Assembly (NCBI GenBank): GCA_946479335.1
Contig: CAMLFP010000248.1
Coordinates: 1-8,340, forward strand
From: an uncultured Archangium sp.
GTDB taxonomy: Bacteria > Myxococcota > Myxococcia > Myxococcales > Myxococcaceae
Direction of reading: 5' to 3'
DNA: 8,340 nt
Shown here: piece after piece, positions 1 to 6,354 of the stretch
Position numbering within the stretch: the first letter of the stretch is position 1
How the letters are laid out: the number at the start of each line of letters is the position of its first letter
Translations under genes and position numbers: made by a program
Notes under the pieces: generated by a model
What the model was told of the DNA's origin: nothing
The model's database searches: none
Seen by the model: only the letters and a program-made list of their open reading frames with translations

Positions 1-1488
1 CGACTCCGTCTGCGGGGCCTTCGTCTCGTCGAAGCCCTTGCCCGCGGTGTCGAGGAAGAGCACCGGCGGCGCGTCGAGCGGCGCGTTCAACAACGGCGCG
101 AGGTCGCGGTGCGCGGCGGCGGGGTGCGCGCGGAGCTGCCCGCCGTACGTCGCCTCGGAGGGGAAGCGCATGATGGTCTCGTGCATGCGGTGCTGCTCCT
201 TGAGCATGCGCTTGACGCTCTCGCCGTGGTCGCCCAGCAGCCGCTCGAAGAGCGAGCGCCCGAGGCCCTGCTTCTGCGCGTCGAGCGAGATGACGGTGGG
301 CGAGAGCTGCATCGGGTCACCCGCGAGGATGACGGTCTCCGCCTTCGTGAAGGCGCCCAGCGAGAGCGGCTCGATGGCCTGCGTGGCCTCGTCGAAGAGC
401 GCCACGTCGAAGGCCTCGCGCGAGAGGATGGAGCCGTCGAGCATCGACAGCGTCGCGCACACCACCTGCGCCGAGCCGAGGATGGCGTTGACCGCCTTGC
501 GCTCCAGCACGCGCGCCTCGTCCATCAACTTGTACGCCTCGGCCTGCGCCTCACGCGCGTTGGAGAAGCGCTCGCGGCTGCGGCCCCGGCTGCGCTGCTT
601 GCGCGCGTAGCCGAGGAGGTCGAAGGCGTCTTCGAACAACTCCCGCGCGAGCTGGCGGTCGGCGTGCTCTTCGACGAGCAGGTCGAGCGTGTGCTGCTGG
701 AGGTGCGGCAGCACGCGCGCAGGGTGGCCCACGCGCACCGCGGTGAGGCCGGCGTCGAGGCACAGCTCCAGCAGGTGGTCGACGGCGGCGTTGCTGGCGG
801 CGGTGCACAACAGGCGCTTGCCCTGCCGCACGAACTGCACGGCGAGCTCCGCCAGCACCGTCGACTTGCCGGTGCCCGGCGGCCCGTGCACCAACGCGAA
901 GTCACGCGCGGAGAGCGCGAGGCCCACCGCGTCGAGCTGCTCGGGGTTCAAGCCGCGCACCGGCGTGAAGGCCGGCACCTTCTCGAAGCGCGGCGGCTGG
1001 TTGCCGAGGAGGATCTCCCGACGGTCGCACGCCTGGCCCTTGTCCATCGCCTCCCAGCGCTTGAGCTGTGCGCGGGCGCGCTCGAAGGTGACGTCGTTGG
1101 CGGTGACGTCGAGGCGCAGGCGGCCCTCCCCGACCCACGGCGGCGGCGGGCGGTCGAAGGCCACGGTGACCGCGGTGCGCGTCGACGAGGTGACGGTGCC
1201 GGTCGGCGGGTCCTCCACCTCCGCCTTGCGCGGAGAGACGCCGACCAGGTCACCCGGCCCCAGCCGCGTGGAGAGCGGCCCGCGCGAGACGTGCTTGAAG
1301 GTGACGAGGTGGCGGCCGCCGAGGCCGACGTTGTCTTCGACCGACTCGACGTCGAGCACCACCAGCCCGCGCGCCTCCAACTCCGCCAGCGGGAGCTGCT
1401 GCTTGTCTTGCGCGAGGCGCGCGCGTTCGGCCTGCCGCTCGAGTTCGAGCAGCCGCTTCAACGTGTGGAAATGTTCGAGGTCGCGCAC
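1..1488 (-). CDS. IGHMBP2/UPF1-like superfamily 1 DNA/RNA helicase, C-terminus outside window
   Basis: This is a superfamily 1B ATP-dependent helicase of the bacterial IGHMBP2-like group, expected in the cytoplasm and acting on DNA or RNA; the cellular role is not known. Reading from the GTG at 1488, 496 residues are in the window with no stop. An N-terminal helical stretch (about 1-30) and a beta-rich 1B-type domain (about 35-130) precede Walker A GPPGTGKST (202-210, Lys208). The basic, helical insert at about 290-335 fits the UPF1-like stalk. Walker B/motif II is FDEATQA (DEAT 366-369), motif III is LAGDPMQLSPT (Asp391), and motif IV is EQHRMHE (Arg434). Motifs V and VI lie beyond position 1, so the family's usual length of roughly 600-650 residues fits a truncation by the window edge. 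GTG 1488 is the best start I see: it gives the full 1B domain, though only a weak GGGCGG precedes it. It is transcribed divergently from the TolB-like gene. The family call is firm; substrate and start are less so. Confidence 0.9.
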   Translation of the reverse strand, partial: MRDLEHFHTLKRLLELERQAERARLAQDKQQLPLAELEARGLVVLDVESVEDNVGLGGRHLVTFKHVSRGPLSTRLGPGDLVGVSPRKAEVEDPPTGTVTSSTRTAVTVAFDRPPPPWVGEGRLRLDVTANDVTFERARAQLKRWEAMDKGQACDRREILLGNQPPRFEKVPAFTPVRGLNPEQLDAVGLALSARDFALVHGPPGTGKSTVLAELAVQFVRQGKRLLCTAASNAAVDHLLELCLDAGLTAVRVGHPARVLPHLQQHTLDLLVEEHADRQLARELFEDAFDLLGYARKQRSRGRSRERFSNAREAQAEAYKLMDEARVLERKAVNAILGSAQVVCATLSMLDGSILSREAFDVALFDEATQAIEPLSLGAFTKAETVILAGDPMQLSPTVISLDAQKQGLGRSLFERLLGDHGESVKRMLKEQHRMHETIMRFPSEATYGGQLRAHPAAAHRDLAPLLNAPLDAPPVLFLDTAGKGFDETKAPQTES

Positions 1489-1521
1489 CGTGAGCCGCCC
1501 AAATGAAAGTATGAGAGGTAC
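1489..1521. promoter_or_regulatory. 33-bp divergent spacer between helicase and TolB-like genes
   Basis: Only 33 bases separate the two divergent start codons. The middle (about 1500-1516) is AT-rich compared with its surroundings. On the plus strand it carries GAGAGG (1513-1518), which serves as ribosome binding site for the GTG at 1522 with a short 3-base spacing. There is no room for two complete non-overlapping promoters, so at least one promoter must lie inside the opposing gene's 5' end. I cannot assign -35/-10 boxes. Confidence 0.3.
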
Positions 1522-2325
1522 GTGCTTATCGTTCTCGCCAGCGTGTTGCTGCAAGCAGCCCCTGTGAGCGTCGCCGCGCCCGGCCTGCGCTCGTACGGAG
1601 TGGACCCCAAGCTCGTCGACGCGTGGCTCGATCGCGGCGTCACCGTGCTCTCGTCGTCGGGCATCAAGGTGACCAGCCACTCCGACCTCGAGCAGGCGCT
1701 GGGCTTCGAGCGCCAGCGGCAGTTGATGGGGTGCTCCGACAACGCCAACAGCTGCCTCGCGGAGCTGGCGGGCGCGCTGGGCGTCGACGCGCTGCTGGTG
1801 GGCAGCGTGGTGAAGGGCGAGTCTGGCTACACCGTCACGCTGCGCATCATCGGCACCAGCAGCAGTCAGGAGTTCGCCTCCGCGTCGGGCCGCTTCACGA
1901 AGGAGGCGGCGCTGCTCGACTGGCTCGACGAGACGATGCCGCAGCTGGCGGCGAAGCTGCGCAAGGCGCTGGGGCGCGACGAGGGCGCCACGGGTGCGCC
2001 GACCGCGACGCCGGCCATCGTGCGGTGGGTGCCCGCGTTCGTGGGCCTCGCGGCGGTCGGCGTGGGCGTGACCTTCCTCGGGCTGTCACAGGGCGCCGCG
2101 ACGCAGCTCCGCACCGGGCAGTTCCAGTCGGCCGCGGAGATTGATGCCGTCGCGCAGCGGGGCAACACCTTCCAACTCACGGGGTGGATCCTCACCGGCG
2201 TCGGGACGGCGGCCATCGCCGCGGGCGTGTTGTGGGGGGTGCTGGGCGGCACGAAGGCGCCGCTGGCGAGCCTGATGTTCGACTCACATGGAGCGTACGT
2301 CTCGCTCGGAGGGACCTGGCCATGA
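1522..2325 (+). CDS. FlgO/TolB-like exported membrane protein with C-terminal two-helix hairpin
   Basis: The protein has 267 residues and no precise function can be assigned. Residues 2-13 are a hydrophobic signal-like segment, unusual in having no Lys or Arg before it; cleavage near Ala18-Ala19 is plausible. Residues 25-150 resemble the mixed alpha/beta TolB-N/FlgO/CsgG-type domain used in envelope proteins: a predicted helix, a strand, then a GC(6)C pair (Cys71, Cys78) before CLAELAGALGVDALLVGSV, and a strand ending in RIIGTSS. A Thr/Ala linker (about 155-165) leads to two predicted membrane helices (about 168-188 and 218-241) and a short tail, so the N-terminal domain probably faces the periplasm. 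The start is bracketed: an in-frame TGA at 1504-1506 leaves GTG 1522 as the first possible start, with GAGAGG just upstream. The stop overlaps the ATG of the lipoprotein gene (ATGA), so the two are probably translated together and may work together. The disulfide is inference. Confidence 0.8.
   Translation: MLIVLASVLLQAAPVSVAAPGLRSYGVDPKLVDAWLDRGVTVLSSSGIKVTSHSDLEQALGFERQRQLMGCSDNANSCLAELAGALGVDALLVGSVVKGESGYTVTLRIIGTSSSQEFASASGRFTKEAALLDWLDETMPQLAAKLRKALGRDEGATGAPTATPAIVRWVPAFVGLAAVGVGVTFLGLSQGAATQLRTGQFQSAAEIDAVAQRGNTFQLTGWILTGVGTAAIAAGVLWGVLGGTKAPLASLMFDSHGAYVSLGGTWP
2308..2313 (+). promoter_or_regulatory. Shine-Dalgarno sequence deciding the lipoprotein start
   Basis: GGAGGG lies 8 bases before the ATG at 2322, inside the last codons of the upstream gene. 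It fixes the lipoprotein start at 2322 rather than at the longer in-frame opening from 2184, which would put 46 Arg-rich residues ahead of an otherwise perfect lipoprotein signal peptide. Confidence 0.8.
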
Positions 2326-3869
2326 AGCGCTTCGTCATCGGCATCACCCTCTGTCTCCTCGGCTGCGAGAACTTCGACACGCTCGCGAAGAACGCGAAGT
2401 GCGACGGAGGCTTTGGCTGTGAAGGCGACACCGGCGGCGGCACCACGACGGGCGGTGGCACGGGCACCGACGGCGGGCCCACGACGGGCGGCGGCGCGGC
2501 GACCGGTGGTGGCACAGCGCAAGGCGGCGGCACGGCGAGCGGCGGCGGTGACGCGACGGGTGGGGGCTCGACGCTCGGCGGTGGTACGGCGACCGGCGGC
2601 GGTGGGAGCGACACCGGGGGTGGCACCGCGATGGGCGGCGGCACCGCGACCGGTGGGGGCACGGCCGTCGGCGGAGGCACGGGGACCGGCGGCGGCACCG
2701 GCACGAGCTGCCCCACGCGGGACGGCGGCTGGAGCCTCTTCTTCTCTTCTGACGCGGGGACGTCCGACGCGGGGAGCGTGTACCCGGCGACGCTCCCGTG
2801 GGGCCTGACCACCATCGGCTGCAACGCCTACGTGTTGCTGGTGAACCACAACGCCACCAACCACGACACCACCGAGCTGCTCGCGTTCGACAGCATGGGC
2901 ACACAGCTCGGCGCGAAGACGCTCGGCGAGTCGTACAACGACACCGGCGACCAGGGCGCGCACCGGCTGGCGTCGCTCGACCACACGCTGGTGGCGGCCT
3001 ACCCGACGCGCGACGGCGGCGGTCAGCTGGTGCTGCTCGACGTCACCGATGGCGGGCTCCAGGAGTTCAAGCGCGCGTCGACCTCGTTCATGCCCCAGGC
3101 CGTCGCCGTCGACTCCATGAGCGAGATCGCCCACCTGTTCGGGCGCTCGGGCACGAACTTCATCTATGCGCAGGGCACGCTGAGCACGCCGACGTTGATC
3201 ATCGGCACGTCGTCGTCCAACGTCTGCTCGGGCGTGAACACCGAGCGCGCGGTGCTGGCGCCCGACGGCTACGTCGTCTTCGCGGGCGTGCACGCGGGCA
3301 CCGGCAGCTGCACCGTCGGCTCGTATGTGAACAGCACGGGCAGCGGCGTCTTCGTCGGGGAGATCCCCCCGGAGAGCGTCTCCATCACCGCCATCAGCGT
3401 GCCCGGCGCGTCGACGGGCGAGTTCGCCGACATCTCCGTCGCGGCGGGCGACAGCGTGTGGTCGACCTTCAACACCTCGAGCGGCGCCTCGGTCGGTCAG
3501 ATCTCCCGCGCGGGGAGCTCGTCGTCGTTCACGCTCTCGCTCTCGAACACCACCAGCAGCGCCAACTTCCGCACGCTGCCCGGAGACCTCGCGTTCGGTC
3601 GCGACGGTGGGCTGGAGCTGGCGGGCACGGTCAGCGGCGCGAGCAGCTTCGCCGGCGTCCCCATCACGCCGGATGCGGGCGACTACGACGCGTTCATCCT
3701 CCACTTCATGAATGGCACCGCGAGCGACGTGGAGACCTTCGGCACCCCGGGCACCGACGGCTTCACGCACGTGCTGGTGTTCGACAACCAGGAGCTGCTG
3801 CTGGGGATGTCGGCGACGTACTCGCCCGACGACTACATGAAGGCCTTCATGCTGAGCCTGCCGCGGTGA
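2322..3869 (+). CDS. Lipoprotein with Gly/Thr-rich linker and propeller-like C-terminal domain
   Basis: A 515-residue exported lipoprotein of unknown function, of the type myxobacteria encode in large numbers. The signal peptide (Lys2, Arg3, hydrophobic 4-13) ends in the lipobox LLGC, predicting lipidation at Cys15. Glu16 at the +2 position is not the inner-membrane Asp signal of enterobacteria, so outer-membrane placement is possible but not shown. Residues 38-128 are a flexible linker with 14 Gly-Gly-Gly runs spaced mostly every six residues by Thr/Ala. The remainder (about 130-515) is beta-rich with many short strands and turns. Its last part carries a blade-like pattern (DAFILHF at 456-462, KAFMLSL near the end, with a TDGFTHVLVF segment between) reminiscent of SBBP-type beta-propeller repeats; this likeness is inference. 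The gene overlaps the TolB-like gene by four bases, suggesting a shared envelope role, and ends 3 bases from the convergent kinase stop. Confidence 0.85.
   Translation: MKRFVIGITLCLLGCENFDTLAKNAKCDGGFGCEGDTGGGTTTGGGTGTDGGPTTGGGAATGGGTAQGGGTASGGGDATGGGSTLGGGTATGGGGSDTGGGTAMGGGTATGGGTAVGGGTGTGGGTGTSCPTRDGGWSLFFSSDAGTSDAGSVYPATLPWGLTTIGCNAYVLLVNHNATNHDTTELLAFDSMGTQLGAKTLGESYNDTGDQGAHRLASLDHTLVAAYPTRDGGGQLVLLDVTDGGLQEFKRASTSFMPQAVAVDSMSEIAHLFGRSGTNFIYAQGTLSTPTLIIGTSSSNVCSGVNTERAVLAPDGYVVFAGVHAGTGSCTVGSYVNSTGSGVFVGEIPPESVSITAISVPGASTGEFADISVAAGDSVWSTFNTSSGASVGQISRAGSSSSFTLSLSNTTSSANFRTLPGDLAFGRDGGLELAGTVSGASSFAGVPITPDAGDYDAFILHFMNGTASDVETFGTPGTDGFTHVLVFDNQELLLGMSATYSPDDYMKAFMLSLPR
2433..2705 (+). 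repeat. In-frame Gly-Gly-Gly/Thr coding repeat (about 18-bp period)
   Basis: This stretch encodes the lipoprotein linker. The protein unit is about six residues, GGG followed by three small residues such as TAT, TAQ, TAS, TTT or TGT. Fourteen GGG runs are present, with irregular spacing where TGTDGG and GGGGSDT occur. Gly codons vary freely among GGC, GGT and GGG, so the DNA copies are imperfect while the protein pattern is kept. That argues for selection on the peptide rather than recent slippage, though the tract could still change length between strains. Confidence 0.85.
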
Positions 3870-3872
3870 AAC

Positions 3873-4841
3873 TCAGGCGGGCTTGACGAAGAAGCGTTCG
3901 CCGTCGACGTCTTCCGCGCGGAGCTCCCCTGACGCGAGCATCTCCGGGAGCATCTCGCGGCCGTAGAGCGCCTCGGCCTGCTCGACGGTGAAGCGGCGCT
4001 CGCGTGCAGTTTCGGTGGCGATGGCGCCCCTCACCCCCGCTCCGCGGACCCGCTCCTCATGGGAGAGCGCGTCGCGCACTTCGTTCAAGTCGGAGAACCG
4101 GTCGCCCGGGTTCAGCGCGCACATCTTCATCACCGTCTCGCGCAGGTCTTCGGGCACCGACTCCGGCAACGCGCCGATGCCCTCCTCCGTCACCCGGCGG
4201 ATGATCTCCACGTCTTCCTCGGCGTCGAACGCGGAGCGCCCACTCAGGCACTCCCACAGCACGACGCCCAGCGAATACTGGTCGCTCAGCGGTGAGGTGA
4301 CGTCTTCCAGCAACTGCTCCGGAGCGGCGTACGCGTACTTGCCGCCGCTCTCGCCCGCGCCGGTCAACGACGCCACGCCGAAGTCGATGAGGCGCACGCG
4401 GCCATCTTTCCCGAAGATGAGGTTGTGCGGGCTGACGTCGCGGTGAATCACCGGGCTCGCGCGGCCATTCGCGTCACGCGCGCCGTGCGCCGCCAGCAAC
4501 GCCTGCGCGCCATCGGCGCCGATGCGCCGCACCTGCTCCAACGTCAGCGGCCCGCGCTCCAGCATCGCCTGCACGTCTTCGCCGTCGACGAACTCCATGG
4601 CGATGAACCACTCGCCCTTCACCTCTCCGAGCTCCACGGTGCGCGCGACGCACGCGTCGTGGATGCGCGCCATCACCCGCGCCTCGTGGAGGAACTGCTG
4701 CAGTGACTCGGGCCGCGCGACGAGCTGCGGGAGCACGCGCTTGATGACCACCGGCGCCGCGTCGCCCTTCTGCGCGAGCCACGCCTCACCCATGCCCCCG
4801 GCGCCGAGGCGCTTGAGCAGCTCGTACTCGCCGAACTTCAC
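3873..4841 (-). CDS. Hanks-type serine/threonine protein kinase, cytoplasmic
   Basis: A 322-residue protein kinase that should phosphorylate Ser/Thr on unknown partners. The canonical parts are present: glycine-rich loop LGAGGMGEA (12-20), VIK lysine (Lys34), helix-C Glu53, catalytic loop HRDVSPHN (Asp135, Asn140), DFG (153-155), APE (173-175), DQYSLGVVLWE (Asp187) and the late conserved Arg (PGDRF, Arg248). All catalytic residues are intact, so it should be active. The kinase domain ends near 262. A 60-residue tail follows with no membrane helix, unlike the many membrane-anchored bacterial kinases; its last 40 residues loosely resemble an excisionase-type small domain. GTG 4841 is chosen because the kinase N-lobe (KFGEYELLKRLG) begins right there, GAGGT (4845-4849) precedes it, and it overlaps the stop of the transglutaminase gene as GTGA. 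Longer in-frame starts up to 4988 would add only Arg/Gly-rich residues read out of frame through the neighbouring gene. Confidence 0.93.
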   Translation of the reverse strand: MKFGEYELLKRLGAGGMGEAWLAQKGDAAPVVIKRVLPQLVARPESLQQFLHEARVMARIHDACVARTVELGEVKGEWFIAMEFVDGEDVQAMLERGPLTLEQVRRIGADGAQALLAAHGARDANGRASPVIHRDVSPHNLIFGKDGRVRLIDFGVASLTGAGESGGKYAYAAPEQLLEDVTSPLSDQYSLGVVLWECLSGRSAFDAEEDVEIIRRVTEEGIGALPESVPEDLRETVMKMCALNPGDRFSDLNEVRDALSHEERVRGAGVRGAIATETARERRFTVEQAEALYGREMLPEMLASGELRAEDVDGERFFVKPA

Positions 4842-6280
4842 CGCACCTCGGCGACCGACATCGACCCGATGAGCATGGTGATCTCCGACGAGTTCTCCTC
4901 GCCGAGCCCGAGGCGACCGGCCCACGCGATGTCCTGGCCCCACGTCGGGTCGAGCTGCGTCCACTCGCCGACGTACGCCTCGACCCACTCGTGCCAGTAC
5001 AGCGCGGGCACGTGGTCTTCGTTCATCAGGTAGATGAGCCCGTCGACGCGCCGCGCGGGGATGTGCAGCGAGCGCAGCAGCGCGACCTCGAGCAGCGAGT
5101 GTTCGGTGCAGTCGCCCTTCTTCAGCTTCAGCACGTCGCTCGCGGCGTCAGACGACGAGCCGTAGTCCTTCTCGAGATTCTTGTAGACCCACTGGTTCAC
5201 CTTCCTGGCGACGGTCCACGCGTCCTTCTCGTCGCCGGCGATCTGCTTCGCGAGCTTGATGATGTCGGGGTTGTCGGCCTCCACCGCGAGCGTCGACTTG
5301 AGGTTCGCGCCGCCGTTGGGGTCGATGAGCGGGCGCGGCTTGAGCACCTTCGGCGCCGCCGCGGTCACCGTCACCTCCACCTTGCCGCCGTCGAGCTTCT
5401 TCCACTGCTGCCGGTACGAGTTGTTCCAGAAGCGCTCGGGCACGTTCTGCAGCACGAGCGTGAACTTGCCGGGGACCTCCTTCGCCTCAGGCGGCGCGGG
5501 CTTGGGCATCGTCACGCGGGTCAGGCTGAAGACCTCCACCATGTCGACGCGCTTGGCGACGTCTTCAGGCTCGAGCATCGCGCTCATCGTCGGCCCGAAG
5601 TGCACCTCGACCATCCGGCCGGAGGGGTCGACGAACGCGTCGGTGGGCACCTTCTCCTTCTCCGAGAGCGTGGTGACCTTCTTCAGCTTCACCGGCACGC
5701 CCGACACGGTGCGCGTCTCCGGAGCGCCGACGGTGGTGACGACCTTGTACTGCATCAAGTCGGTCGAATCGGTGATGACGCCCTCGACGGTGGCGTTGCG
5801 CTTCAAGGCCACGCGGCCCTGGTCAGCGTCCTCCACCACTTCCTTCGCGGGCGGCAGCATCTTCACGTCGGTCGGGAGCCCCGGCTTCTTGCGCACCACG
5901 CGCACGCCGGTGGGCAACGCGGTGCCCTCGAGGCGCTGCTGGCCGCCGTCGCCGCTCTGCTCCATCACGAACGAGAGCAGCTTGCCGCCGGGCTTCGATT
6001 CGTAGACGCGCGTCTCTTTCATGGTGCGGTCGCTGACCTGCTGCCCGACCTTCGCCATGAAGTGGATCTCGGTCACCGCGGTCACCGTCTTCTTGTCGGC
6101 GGCCAGCGTGACGTTGCTGAACATGTAACCAATCTTCTGGTTCTTCAAATACAGCCCCATGAACTCACCGCCCTGCGGGCGCGGCACGGAGACGACGTCG
6201 GAGAGCTCGCCCGCGGCGAAGGCCGAGGTCGCGAGCAGAACCACCAGCAGAGAAGAGCGCACGGCGCTTTGACGCAGCAT
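4838..6280 (-). CDS. Exported transglutaminase-like (papain-fold) protein
   Basis: A 480-residue protein with a typical signal peptide (Arg3, Arg8, hydrophobic 10-20, cleavage expected after AFA at 20-22), so it should act in the periplasm or beyond. The beta-rich N-terminal part (about 35-330) carries an LYLKNQKIGY-type segment seen ahead of bacterial transglutaminase domains. The C-terminal part is a transglutaminase-like domain (PF01841 type) with all three catalytic residues: Cys391 in KKGDCTEHS, His430 in YWHEWVEAYV and Asp444 in QLDPTWG. In bacteria such domains are proteases, amidases or cross-linkers; the substrate here cannot be told. ATG 6280 is preferred over the in-frame opening at 6322 because it gives a clean signal peptide and has AGGG (6287-6290) six bases upstream. 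The gene ends in a GTGA overlap with the kinase gene, making a two-gene unit, and is divergent from the lyase gene. Confidence 0.9.
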   Translation of the reverse strand: MLRQSAVRSSLLVVLLATSAFAAGELSDVVSVPRPQGGEFMGLYLKNQKIGYMFSNVTLAADKKTVTAVTEIHFMAKVGQQVSDRTMKETRVYESKPGGKLLSFVMEQSGDGGQQRLEGTALPTGVRVVRKKPGLPTDVKMLPPAKEVVEDADQGRVALKRNATVEGVITDSTDLMQYKVVTTVGAPETRTVSGVPVKLKKVTTLSEKEKVPTDAFVDPSGRMVEVHFGPTMSAMLEPEDVAKRVDMVEVFSLTRVTMPKPAPPEAKEVPGKFTLVLQNVPERFWNNSYRQQWKKLDGGKVEVTVTAAAPKVLKPRPLIDPNGGANLKSTLAVEADNPDIIKLAKQIAGDEKDAWTVARKVNQWVYKNLEKDYGSSSDAASDVLKLKKGDCTEHSLLEVALLRSLHIPARRVDGLIYLMNEDHVPALYWHEWVEAYVGEWTQLDPTWGQDIAWAGRLGLGEENSSEITMLIGSMSVAEVR

Positions 6281-6354
6281 TCCCAACCCTATGCATCGGA
6301 TTGTTCGGGTTGCATCACCCAAACGACGCGCGGCAGTTCGACTAGGGAGCGCGC
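6281..6354. promoter_or_regulatory. 74-bp divergent regulatory spacer
   Basis: This spacer must hold the promoters for the minus-strand transglutaminase-kinase unit and the plus-strand lyase-permease unit. It contains ribosome binding sites at both ends: AGGG (6287-6290, minus) and AGGGAG (6344-6349, plus). TGCATC occurs twice in direct orientation (6292-6297 and 6311-6316, 19 bases apart). The second copy sits in the loop of a small inverted repeat (GGGT 6307-6310, ACCC 6317-6320). This could be an operator, but the elements are short. I see no convincing sigma-70 boxes. Confidence 0.4.

Noticed and set aside
109..1567. Long plus-strand open frames opposite the helicase gene (465 and 292 codons)
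   Set aside because: They are rich in Arg/Ala/Leu or Ser/Arg with no recognisable domain, while the minus-strand frame has intact Walker A, DEAT and QHRMH motifs. GC-rich third positions create such antisense frames.
1511..1567. A small 18-codon frame (ATG at 1511) overlapping the TolB-like start, with three adjacent Cys codons
   Set aside because: It has no ribosome binding site of its own and lies out of frame in the signal-peptide coding region; probably chance.
2184..2321. Upstream 46-codon extension of the lipoprotein frame
   Set aside because: It lies inside the TolB-like gene in another frame, is Arg/Gly-rich, and would bury the lipoprotein signal peptide; ATG 2322 has a GGAGGG site.
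2433..2705. Regularly spaced repeat resembling a direct-repeat array
   Set aside because: The period is about 18 bases, in frame, with no unique spacers; it is a protein-coding Gly/Thr linker and not a CRISPR or iteron array.
1866..3770. A 634-codon minus-strand frame across the TolB-like and lipoprotein genes
   Set aside because: Its product is a low-complexity Arg/Ala/Gly/Val run spanning two well-supported genes and mirrors the GGG/Thr repeat; no start context or domain supports it.
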